Shown here piece after piece: positions 10,201 through 21,064 of a stretch of DNA of 64,000 nt. A model generated the notes under the pieces. That model was not told the DNA's origin. It worked only from the letters and a program-made list of their open reading frames with translations, and ran no database searches. Within the stretch, counting starts at the first letter, position 1. Every line of letters begins with the position of its first letter. The stretch lies in contig CM040758.1 in the NCBI GenBank assembly GCA_022829145.1, forward strand, positions 13,724,628 through 13,788,627, in the 5' to 3' direction. The DNA comes from Albula goreensis (Eukaryota > Chordata > Actinopteri > Albuliformes > Albulidae). The translations under genes were made by a program, and so were the position numbers.

Positions 10201-13200
10201 TAACTAATTGCGCTTTTAGTGTGACCCTAGGGTTACATCAGAGTTTGTAGTAGAAATTCAGAAGCTTTCTCATTTCTCTGAACTCTACTTCAAAGAGGAG
10301 ATGTCTCCTGTGTTGGCGTAAGTAAAGGTCAGTGCCAACAGCCTCATGGCTGACTCTTGTCCTCTTTTGTTGCCTTGGCTTTGTGCATGGGTTAAAGGAG
10401 ATCTATCACAGTACCAGCACAGTAAATAATTATGCATTTTTTTAAATAATAGTATCTGTTTAATAGTAGTTTAAAACACTAAAATGGAAGAGAGAAGCTT
10501 GTAGTAGACAGTAGGGTTGTCAGTCTGTTGATTTGTTTTTGTTAAAAGAGGCCTGATCTTCCGAATGCATGGCACAATTCCCAACCTAGGTTCATATCAT
10601 CTCTGCCACCAAAGAGCTTTTGCACTGAGATGTCTCGACGGGGGAAATGAGTGGGTCCCTGGGATACGGAGAACTCCTCACATCTGACTGTTGGAAACAA
10701 AAACAGCATTCAGTGTCTTATTTCATCTCCCCTCCTCAAACTCAAAGGAAACAATGCCTGTATCACTGATGCAGCCTTGGTGATTGGAAGGTGGCTGGCA
10801 TTAAATTAAAAAAGAGTGTGCTTGCTCTGTTCTGGAGCACTGAGAAAGGGTGCTAGGCAACAGAACCCCACAGAGGCAACAGTGTGACATGGTGGCCAGG
10901 AAACTAGGCTTACAAAGAAAGTCAAAGGTCAAGTCTCCTGTGCCCTGCCCTTGTATACCCTTGAGTGATGGTCCTCGACTGGAATTCCTTGGGAACACAC
11001 AGAGTGGAAGTGTCCATTACAAACCATAATTCCATGCTTCTGTGTTTACCTTTGCAACTTGCCTTTACAGGATCTTTTATGTTACATTTTAGGACATTGG
11101 GATATTCTGAAAGATGTAATTTTGGAAGCTGTCAGTAAAATGAGTGTCCCTAATTTTGGCATGAAGTGAGTTCATCTGTGTTTAAGGATACAAAGCTGTG
11201 TAGTCTCCTGTTCATAACCTTTCCTCTGATGTACAGTTCTGTACAGCTGTATGTTATTGGTGCAGTACCAGTGTTATAGCGTAAAGTTGTCTGTGGAAAT
11301 GTTGGTTACTTTGCTTTGTCCCTGTCAAATAAAAGCAATGGACACCTTCCCTTATTTCTCTTTAGCTGTGTAATCACTGGCCTTTTATGAAGCCAGTCTG
11401 AATTTTGATGTGTCAGCTTCTGCCATCTTTCTGTACTTATGCTGTTTTCAGCTACATGACATTGTTTGTACGGTCACAGAAACGGAAACAGACAATGAAC
11501 CCCACAGAATAGTACAGAGAGGCATGCGTTAACACTCAGCATGGAATTTAACACTCGTCTATTTTCATTGCATCGCCTGTGTATCAATGTAGAATAATTA
11601 TATTGTTCAAATAGACCAGGGTGGGGTGCAATAATGTTACCGTGGTTTCTTGAGTGGTTTGTAATGGACTTTGTAAAGTGCAATAACTGCGATAAGTGAC
11701 TGCATTGATTTGTATGTGGCTCTCCTCCAAAAATATGTGTGTGTGTGTATTTGGGGGTGTCTTAAAAGTATGCGTTTTGAGTACCTATTTTGCTGCTTGC
11801 TGAGCTCTCTGTTTTGAGAACAAAGGCGTCCTGCGTATCCCTGCGCTTTGAGCAGTTTCCGTTAACGTTTTTGTATGTGCAGTCGTGTTCAGGGAGAGCA
11901 ACACAAAGTCAATGGGAGGAGCCTGAGCCTCTTCACCAGGGAATGTCTCTGCAGAGCACTGACATGGCATGCAGAGAAAAGTGCTGCTCAGTAAGCTGCT
12001 ATCACACTGACAACAGCTAGAACACCGCTCAAACCTTTCACATACACACACTTCCACACTTAGTGTCTGAGAAAACAATGCTTTTTTGGCAGAAAATGAA
12101 TTGTGGTATTACAGTTTAAATTCAGGATTTTTTTTTCATTTATTCTGATTTTTAAGTGGAGACAGCACATGTCCATCAAAGACTGCCAGTATCTTGCAAA
12201 CTATGTGTACAAAGCTACAGTACAGAATATCATTGACATAAAAAAACACTCGCATCTCCATTTTTGACATTTCTGAGTTTCATATCGGTTGTTCACTGAC
12301 AATTTTTCTCATGTGTGTTTCCAGACAAAACCCTACATGTATGAAACTTGTCAAGCATAACATAATGACCAAACTGCTTTCCCCTGACAGGTTGTCTTTA
12401 TGGAGGAAAAGGTTTTTTGTAACACTGACAATGTACTAATATGTACATAAAACAAAATGGGATTCCTGTATTACCTTAAAGCTACTCCTCACCTGCACAG
12501 CTGGCCCCTCCATATATTCTGTTAAAGGTGTGACATTTTATGAATCCAGTGGCAGGCTCCACCCACAGAGTTGCCCAGAAGTCAAGATGTATGTATCTGT
12601 GCCAGAGACATAGCCACTACATGCTCTGGCACAGGGAGCATGGGGAGGGGATAGAGAGAGAAGAAGGGGTTCAGGGGCTGCTGTGTTCAATCAGCAGCCT
12701 GAGATTATTATCTGTCACTGTCGACTCAGTCCTCAGTACAGTGATTGGTGTGTGCTGTCTTTAGAAACGGCTGAGCCTCTGGGAACTTATAATTCCACCT
12801 TAGTCACTGTGTACACACAACCATAGGCCTTTCCTCTTCTCACTCTAAAAGCAGTGTCTTAAACTACTGTGAAGACATTTAACTCAAGGTTTATTTTTTG
12901 TTTGGCTGTGCCAGCTAAAATATTGGGAAAAACAGCCCTTGTATGAATATTTCCAATGGAAATTGAATGAGCGACTGCACCGTGGTTAGACTGAGAGTAG
13001 ACCTGTAGTGTCATTTTAATTAAGGCCCTTTCACACTGTCTGCTCAAAGTGGGGTCGGGAGTACGTGTGGAGAGTTGTGGTGGAGGCCCGGTGTTGGCGA
13101 GGGCGTGTGACCCGTGGCTCCTGTTGAATCAGAAGTGATTAGCGCTGAGTGAGAATGGCATCCATGGAGCTTAGTGTACCACACTCTCTCACATGCTCTG

Positions 13201-13599
13201 TCTCTCTCTGTCCCTGCCTCTCTGCCATCATTGGAATTTGCAGATGCATTTCAGATGCTTTTTGAGCATTTAGCCCACTTCTGTCTCATATGCCTGGAAT
13301 CAGTCCAAACCCACTTCGCTACAGTGTCTTCAGGGAAAGTGTTTTCCTATAAAAGGAGAAAAAAACAGCAGAAGAAATAAAATGACAACCGAAAACTTTT
13401 ATTAAACTTAGATTTATCCAGTTCTGGATTACAGTAAATTTACTTTTTTTCTGCATTGGTGTTTGTGTTGAATCCAGGGGGTTCACCTTTGTATTATGGA
13501 GCAAGCTTGATTTTTTTTCTGACTTCCCTTAGACATTTCTGCTTCTGAAAGAATCCAGGAGATTGTAGAATTACTAATGTTATTTTTCCAATACCAGAC
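10201..13599. other. Intronic DNA, nothing firm
   Basis: AT-rich, with a minor GT run at about 11736-11749. Several 60-100-codon open frames on both strands lack any domain or codon bias. No feature is supported. Confidence 0.55.
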
Positions 13600-13609
13600 C
13601 TTGCCAGTT

Positions 13610-14065
13610 AAGGGACCAGCAACTAACTACTGTAGTCTTATTTATTTCAATGTAGCAGTCTACCAAGCGACTTAATGTCCAATGTAGTTTCATTTAGCTG
13701 AAAAACCATAGCTACTGTGTATCTAATCTGTTTTAATTTAACTATCTGTAGCAGCTCTATGTCTAATCTGATTGCATGAAGCTTTCTAACAGTAGCTGCT
13801 GTATGTCAAGGGTAGTACAGCTACTACATTTCTTTTCTGAATTTCATTTAAAATAAAAGTCTAAGCGTAGCAACCGTATTCCTGTTATGGTTTCATTCAA
13901 TTGTCGCAGTATATTGTATATCCTACTTCATTTAAACTTGAAAATGTAGCTGCTGTTTGTCTGATTTGGTTGAATATAACACTCTGTAGCTACTGTTTGG
14001 CTTTTCTGGTGTCACTGTATAGCTACTGTATGTCTGATCTGGTTTCATTTACAGTCACTGCAGCT
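13610..14065. repeat. Old degenerate minisatellite (~38-45 bp unit)
   Basis: Some eight to ten diverged repeats share a unit like gtagctactgtatgtctgat then ctggtttcattta. Recognisable starts are near 13708, 13746, 13790, 13867, 13907, 13945, 13985 and 14017. Spacing is irregular and copies differ by many substitutions, so expansion was ancient. It abuts the GC-rich block that follows. Confidence 0.7.
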
Positions 14066-14089
14066 GCACTGAGACAGTAGACTGGTTCT

Positions 14090-14370
14090 GTTCCCTGCTT
14101 CTCCATCCCTCTGAGCCGCCCCTCCCCCTCCGCCTCCAGCACATGAGAAGCGGACGCCCTATCGAAAAAAAAGCAAGGCATCATTGGGGATTGCAGCAGC
14201 ATCTCGGGCTGTCGCTCACTCCCTTTGATAGGCCCAGATCAATAAATCCGAAAAGATTTTTTGCTAACAGCCGAACTTTACAAAAAAAGTGTTGGCTTTG
14301 CACAAGGGCGGGAGGAAGTTTACAATCCATGAGCAACAGATCTGCCTCGACTCAACTTTCCTCATAACTT
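14090..14370. promoter_or_regulatory. GC-rich, conserved-looking block next to the minisatellite
   Basis: Composition switches abruptly to ccgcccctccccctccgcct at 14116-14135 and continues through cggacgccctatcg and ttgataggcccagatcaata. An open frame of 74 codons (ATG at 14143) runs through it but has no recognised domain and odd composition (poly-Lys, mixed). It could be a regulatory element or a non-coding first exon; not established. Confidence 0.3.
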
Positions 14371-16994
14371 TTCTAGGTCAACGTTTCCTCTGGATTTTCC
14401 TATTGTTTGTCTTCTTTTTTGTTTTGTTTTGTTTCCTTTTCTTGTTGAATGCGATAAATAAGCCGTGTTTTGCATCTGAAGCAGAAGCTGTTTTGGGGGT
14501 TGTCAGTGAGGGCTCCCTGGCTGCCAGGCCCCCTTTTCTCCATCCTGTATAGTGTTTGTACCCCAAACCCCTGCAGACCCACGCTACTTTGCACATGAAT
14601 AAGTCCAGCCATTCAGGCGAGGCCTCCAAGCAGAACTGCCACCACACAATGCGTTTCATTTTCTACCTTCAGAAAACAGTACAAGATGTTTCCAGATGAT
14701 TCTTTTCATAACGGATATATTGATTTAGGGGAGGAACCATTTATTCCAGCTCAATTGCTTGCGCGAAGATTAAGGGTTGATGTTAGATTTGTTCTGTACC
14801 AAATGTGTCTTTTATTCATTTTGGTTTTCCTGGATTTCCTTGTCTGTGAGCTAAGAATTACGCTAAAATATGATTTTTTTTAAAAATCTTCATATACTGC
14901 ACATACCAAGATATTTCCTTCTATTATTATCACTTTTAAATATGTAATGTTGTAAATATTAGAATTTAGGTTTATGTATAAAATTCCAGATATTAGCATT
15001 TTGTTTTTGTTGTAAAATATATGCACACAGTGCATGGGTTTTGGTATATTTCATGGTATGTAGTATATTAAAGTGGAAATAATTTAAGCTGTTTGGTCTG
15101 CACATTTTAAAATATTTGCATATATTTTACCTGTTTATAGCAAGACATATTATACCATACATTGACAAATCGTACATTTTCCTGGGACTTGCTTCACCAT
15201 GAAATGATTTTACTTGAACTGCTTTGTAGAACGCTGTGCCGTGAGTCCAGCAGGTGATCTGTTATCTATGAGTTTCAGGACTTCAGGAGCTTTGTGGAAC
15301 ATGAGACAATAGATACAGTTTATATAACAGCCTCATTTCTTCATTATTTGAGTGCTGCTGTTTTCATAATCCTCTCAGAGAAATTCTGTGTAATTCTGTC
15401 AAAAAGCATGCATAATTAGAAGAATGGTAGTGTTAGGGAGGAACTTTTTTTCACTGACTGTGTTTAAGTTGATCTTTGTAGAGTTTACTGTCTCTTATAG
15501 AGAAATTTTTACAAATGAAGTAAGCGCCCCATCACTTCATGTTCTTAGTTTTTCGGACGTGCACTGAAAGCTAAGTGGTGTAGAGGCATATGTGGCCTAT
15601 GCAGGAGTGAGTGTGAGAGATGGTTTCTCCTGGCTGTTTGAAACACACAGGGAGCACAGCGGCACTGACCTGGGGCATGGGGCCCTCTGGTTTTACATGC
15701 ATGTTCGATTAAGCGGCAGCTCTGTGGAGGGTTTAATATGAGCTCCTGAGTGCACGGCGCCATACTGGGTGGTTCTGAGCAGTTTAACAGCGGTGTCAGA
15801 CCTCCCGTCGGTTCAGAAAACAGCACTGCCAGCTACCGGTGTTGCTTTGGCACGCGCAAAGACGAAACGGCAAGCCGAGAAAATTCCTGGGCTTTGGAGA
15901 ATCCCCAGCTCTGTCTCTCCCCAGACTGATGTGTGCAGGTAGCCACACCAATGAGACTGCCGTCTCTGATTCCCCAGTTCAAACCCATGGCACAATGATA
16001 AAAAAACCTTACATGAATGAATGCTAAAAAGGGCACAAACATGTATGTTCATCAATTATCAAAAAACCCAAACACATGATCTGAAGTACAGCATGTTTCT
16101 TCAGTGCTTCAAACTTTTATAATTCTGCCCCTGAATATTTTGTCCCGATATCACCTTAAGATGGAATACAAATTTAAATTTGTAAAATAAACATTAAAAA
16201 ATGCAGGGAAATACAGTGCATCTTGAAACACACTGTCTGGCAGTGCTTAAATATAAGCTGGATGTGATTGACAGGTGACCGTAGACTCTTCTTTCATACA
16301 AGAGGTAACTCTGTATGAGAGCTGTCTGCAGCTTTCTAGGCACAGGTAGATTTCTATTTGGGGAAATAGGTCCCCTGACAATGATGAATGTATGAATTAG
16401 TTTTCTCAGTCATCCGTGATCTTATCACTACATGCTGGGAGATAACCCATAATGTGATTTCAGAACACTTCCTGGATTTAAATAAGAATGAGAAACAAGG
16501 CACTCTGGGATTTCATAGAAACATCTTTTGGAGAAGGAAGCAACAGTCTGTTTGTCCTCACTTGTCTGTAAATTTTTTAAGATGCTGTTAACTATAACAT
16601 ATCTGTGCAAACTCTCTGCAGTACAGACAGATGTGTACAACTCAATAGGGCTTTTGTATCTTTGTAGCTGGCTGTCTGTGTTAGTCCTGTTCTGAAAGTT
16701 GGACATTTTTAGGCATTGCAATGGACATTCTTGTGCATCTCAATTTTTCCTGAGATGTCATTATACTCAAAAATCTTAACAGCTTTTTTGACGTGCCTGC
16801 TCCATCTTTTGGAGCTTGTATGTGAGCGATAGTGAAAACAGTGAATTTATAATTACTTCTAACTTCAACAATACTGAGAGCTTTTACCACTCTGTATTGT
16901 TTGGAACAACAATCAGAGATGAAAGAGATGGAGTTTTTCCTGAATGTCCAGGCGAAACTGTGTTCCGAGTCTCTACGGCTTTGGTCCCAATCCC
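14371..16994. other. Intronic DNA, partly very AT-rich
   Basis: A gttttgttttgttt run lies near 14418. From about 14870 to 15180 the DNA is extremely AT-rich (possible matrix-attachment type sequence). No gene or named repeat. Confidence 0.5.
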
Positions 16995-17143
16995 TGGGCC
17001 CATTTTCAGAACAACTCAATGGGTTGGAATTCTGATCCAGGATATGTGTGTGACTCACAAATGATCAGGTTAGGATGTGGATGAGGGAAACCTCAACTTA
17101 GATCAGCACTGCTGCTCTGAGAGACTTTCTGACTGTGGGCCCA
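16995..17143. mobile_element. Palindromic MITE-like element, copy 3
   Basis: It is bounded by GGGCCC at 16996-17001 and 17137-17142. Internal arms read aattctgatccagg and acttagatcagcactgctgc, followed by ctctgagagactttctgac. It is more diverged than copies 1 and 2 but has the same order of blocks and nearly the same length. Confidence 0.6.
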
Positions 17144-19594
17144 TGTCCCTGGTGGATGCTGGCTCTGGGTGAGAAGCGTCTGTGATTAGGGATCAGAGCC
17201 AGCTTTTGTGTGGGTCTTGATGTTATTGATAATGGTTACTGCACACCGGAAGGCAGGGTTTGATGGAATCAGACAGAAAGCAGCCAAGCATAGAAGCTAG
17301 TGGATCTGTGGTAGTGAATGGGCAGCGCAGAACAACCCAGCGTATTTACTTTGCCTGAGACTCTGCAATAACAGAGAGGCAGCTCAGGGAGACTTAAACC
17401 ACATATCCCTCCTCCGCGCATAGCTGCATAGACCAATTTGGGCACATGCCAGTGTGCAACCCATGCCTCGTTTAAGTCCTTCACTTACAATTACTGCACT
17501 CAATCACCTAGAGTAAAGCACAAACTTATGGCTACGTAGCAAATGGTCCAAACCTTCATACCCAGTGCCAGCAGACTGTAGCGAATGAATTAAATTGAAA
17601 TATTCCCAGCACTTACTGATGTATGTATTTATCCATCTGTCTGTCAGTGTCTTTGATTACATAGAAGGGAAGGTTTTGCCTTCTGGGGTGAATATAGACA
17701 GTGTTCACAGGGTGTGGGCCTCCTGTATAATGGCCAGTGCTCCTGCAATCCTGCTTTCTCAGACCAGCGGTTTGGGCTACCGTTTCTGTTGGATACCCCC
17801 CAGGCACATCACCCAGGTGACTGGGTGCCCTGTCAGCGTGTCACCCCTGACTTCCCTCCCTCATTTTCAGGGCATCAGCCATGTGCTGTGCTGGGCACGC
17901 TTTGATCTGCCAGGTAGAGACTGAAATGAAGAGAAAATACTTTTCATACCACATATACTGTGCATACAACCAGAGGACAGGGTTTTTCCCTTTGCTCATA
18001 GTCTTTGGCTTGAAAGCCAATTGCATTTAAATCTTAGCAGTACTTTAATTAGGTTTTGAAAGATCTGTTGAGCAGGGCTGATTCTGGTACTCACCGGTGT
18101 ATCAGCATCCTCTTGAGAGGATAGTAGTAAATTCCACCATCACTCTCTTTGGTTCTGAAGGTGTATCACAGAACAAGCACTCTACAGGCACCCCTTTGCA
18201 CCTATTGCCCCTGGATGAATAACCTAGTGATCTATATGCACAAGCTCTGGCTCACTTTCAGATACAGGGACACAAGAGCAGTCTTCAGCTGTCATTCATT
18301 ATCTTATACATTTATATTGATGCACTCAGGATATCAGTTCATGTACATTTTTGGGATATTTAAGTAATTAAGAGCAGAAATTGGCATGAAATCCAGAAAC
18401 AACATGGCTTTCCTTGCTCACTCGTGCATTTTACAGTTGCTAACAGGCCTCTCTTCCACACCTCACAGTAGCGACAAGAGGGTGAGGCTGCATGGAGTCC
18501 CTTCAGTGGGCACAGGTAGGGTCAGGGCTAATTAAATAACTAATAGAGGATTTTGGCTTGGAATCTCAAAAAAGATGTGGCCAACCCTCTCCACCTGTGC
18601 TGATGACTGTCCACCTGGGTGAGTCTCTGCAGTGCAGTGATCCTTTGCTACGTTGTAATGAAAACTGCATGACTCTTCCATGAGTGGACATCATAACTTA
18701 TTAATTGACATCAGCAGTTCACTACTACAGCGTACAAGCTTCACAAGCACAGCCCACCCCTCCTTCGCTCTGTGATATAATCAGACAGGGGCACTCTGGG
18801 ATTCTGATGCATTATCCTGTCCCTCACATGAGTCCATTAAAGAAAATGCTTTCCTAACTCAGAGTGAACATCTCACCAGAGGCTGTCCATTGTGTTTCCT
18901 CTGCCTTTTTTACCCCATGTCCATTTCCTGCTTTCTGTCTGTGAGGGAACTGAGCTGTCTTAATGGCACAAGCACACAATGTGGGGTTTAGTCAGACTGA
19001 ATAATTTTCTTTGGGTAATTTCACATCTCTCAAAGTAAACAGCCATGAGAGAATCAGGGCCTTTCACTGTATTTTACAAAAACAGAAAAAGAAAAACAAG
19101 CAACTTTGTATGAAATCGGAGTGTTTGACATGAGAAACCTCTGCAGGATCACATCTAATTCCCATTAAATGAATGCAATCATGCCAACATAGAGAATGCA
19201 AAAGGCAAGAAGGTCAGAGTGTAATGCAGATGTTTGGATCCATTTACGGTTTTAAATTTAACTTTTTAATATTGTCCCATTTGTCCTGGCAACATAATTT
19301 TAAAAGATGGAAATATTTATTTTAAGGGCCATCCAAGGCATGTGTGTGTAACATCCAAAGTGGACCCTTGCCAGGGTACGTTATGTGTTTATAATTAATG
19401 TAGTTAATGAATTTTGTGTGGTGAACCATTAGTCACTTACAATTACATAGAAGGTAGCTGCCATTTGCCCTTGCAATTCCTCTAAATTATGTATTGGTCC
19501 CTTGAAGCTATGTCAGGATGTCACATATTCTCAGAACCCAATTGGTCACAGATCACACAACACTCTTTCCTGATCATAAGGGAGCAACAGCACC
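17144..19594. other. Intronic DNA, nothing recognised
   Basis: Ordinary AT-rich intronic sequence without recognisable repeats or coding signal. Open frames of up to 109 codons appear to be chance. Confidence 0.55.
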
Positions 19595-20107
19595 TATAGT
19601 AGGGTCCAAAAGTCTGAGACCACATTGACATTTTTTTCAAATTTGTTTTCATGTAAACCTGGAAATAAACAGAAAGGTTTAGGATTTTGAAACATTTAAA
19701 ACAACAAACAGTTATGACATTTAAAATGAAGAAAAAATATTAAATTAAGTAAATTTGTGGCACTGACCATGTTAACTCCTTTGTAAAAACGGTCAGACCC
19801 CATCAAACAATTCTGGGATCACGTAAAGGCCAAGAAAGTTTTAGGCACTTGAGGACTATGGGATAACATGGATCAGCAGGTTTTGCACAAACTTGTGGAG
19901 TCCATGCCAGCTCTAGTGCACGCTGTCATTAATGCAGGGGGGACATGCCAAAAACTAAAACATTTTGAAATTCATGTACATTTTTCAAAGATTCAACTTT
20001 TCAAGTTGTTAATATAATTTGTAGTGAAAAATGTTGTATTAAATTATAAAAGAATGCAAAATAGAAGCACTTCCATTAGTGGACTCAGACTTTTGGGCCC
20101 CTCTGTA
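19595..20107 (+). mobile_element. Internally deleted Tc1/mariner-type transposon
   Basis: The element is flanked by TA (19595-19596 and 20106-20107). Its terminal inverted repeats align as tatagtagggtccaaaagtc on the left and, inverted, tacagaggggcccaaaagtc on the right, continuing with TGAGACC/TGAGTCC. It is about 0.5 kb, against 1.2-1.6 kb for complete fish Tc1-like elements, so most of the transposase (including the catalytic DDE core) is missing. A transposase C-terminal remnant is listed separately. It cannot encode active transposase. Confidence 0.88.
19802..19957 (+). pseudogene. Tc1-like transposase C-terminal remnant
   Basis: In one frame the translation reads IKQFWDHVKAKKVLGT, a TGA stop (19850-19852), then WDNMDQQVLHKLVESMPA and LVHAVINAGG. 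This is the characteristic C-terminal end of Tc1-family transposases (the ...SMPARxxAVIxAxGG motif). A single in-frame stop and no further frameshift suggest moderate age. Confidence 0.85.
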
Positions 20108-20800
20108 TCTTAAAAGTGAGAGGCACACTCATACATGACAGCATAGACATTGTAATTGTCTATAGCATATATGTTGTGTGCTAAAAGTGGGTTTTGTTAT
20201 CAGCTTGAGTTACATTGCTGCAGCTGAGACTGAAAACACACTCACTTTCATACCTGAAGTGTACATTAGCATGCTTCATAGGGAATGAGCTATTCTCCCA
20301 ACTTCCGGTTCATTCATGGAGCTGGACGGTGTAATGTGACGATGTAGCAGGCCATGGTCTGTCTGTCCCAACATTTTCTCACCATTAAAATGTGCTATAA
20401 AGGCATTTTAATGCCTTTGTCACCTAAAGCCTGGTATAAAAGCAATTCCTCCATGAACATGGAAGTGAAGTGTTTATCCAGGGTTGCTCTCTTAATTGTG
20501 AAGGCTGAAGATGATGGAGAGTTGGCATGGGGTTTTATGATGTTGCTTCATCAGTGTTCTTGGAAGTGAGGAGCATGATGGCCCAGCATGATGTTTTCAG
20601 TAAAAGATAAAATGAGGTCATTTAGTCTCCTCAGAGACTGGCCTTTATCACAGTGCACCAGGACCTGAGCCTCTTGCAGCCAGTCACATGACTGGCATAG
20701 GCTGTTGACAGTAAGCAAACTCCCTCAGCTCTCTGCAGATGCTGCACACTGGGGGGATTATAATGGTAAAGTCGAGCAAGAGAACACAGCAAAAAGCACA
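20108..20800. other. Intronic DNA, nothing firm
   Basis: AT-rich intronic DNA leading up to the GC-rich block at 20.8 kb. No recognised gene or repeat. Confidence 0.5.
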
Positions 20801-21064
20801 TTGGTGTGCGCCGGATGAGTGGAAAGCAGGGACCTCGCGCCCGCCGCCAAGTGGCTTTTCTTTCCCTCCCCACTCTGTAATCCCTTCTCTTGGAGGGATT
20901 TCCTCCTCCTGATGCTGCTGTAGTTTTGACTGTTTTTGGAGAGCACTCTTGCCGCCAAGGACCTGCTCCGTACCCGTCAGGGAGACGCTTGCTATCTGAA
21001 CGGAGGGCGTTCGGCTTGCAGCGTATAGGCCAACTGTCACATGGAGCCGAAACTGAGGGTGAGT
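20801..21064 (+). promoter_or_regulatory. Candidate alternative promoter/first exon of ctnna2 (CpG-rich)
   Basis: A CpG-rich patch (ctcgcgcccgccgccaagtg around 20835, later gccgccaaggacctgctccg and gaacggagggcgttcggctt) ends in ATG at 21041. The ATG opens six codons (MEPKLR) and is followed exactly by GTGAGT at 21059. An in-frame TAG at 21026-21028 precedes it. The exon would end in phase 0, the phase required by exon A at 47355, giving an alternative N-terminus MEPKLR-VTTLVN. No TATA box is seen. Chance is possible: there are many ATG and GTGAGT sites in 47 kb. Confidence 0.3.

Noticed and set aside
17806..17830. CAG|GTGACT junction
   Set aside because: The donor half (GTGACT) lacks the +5 G and the upstream tract is short.
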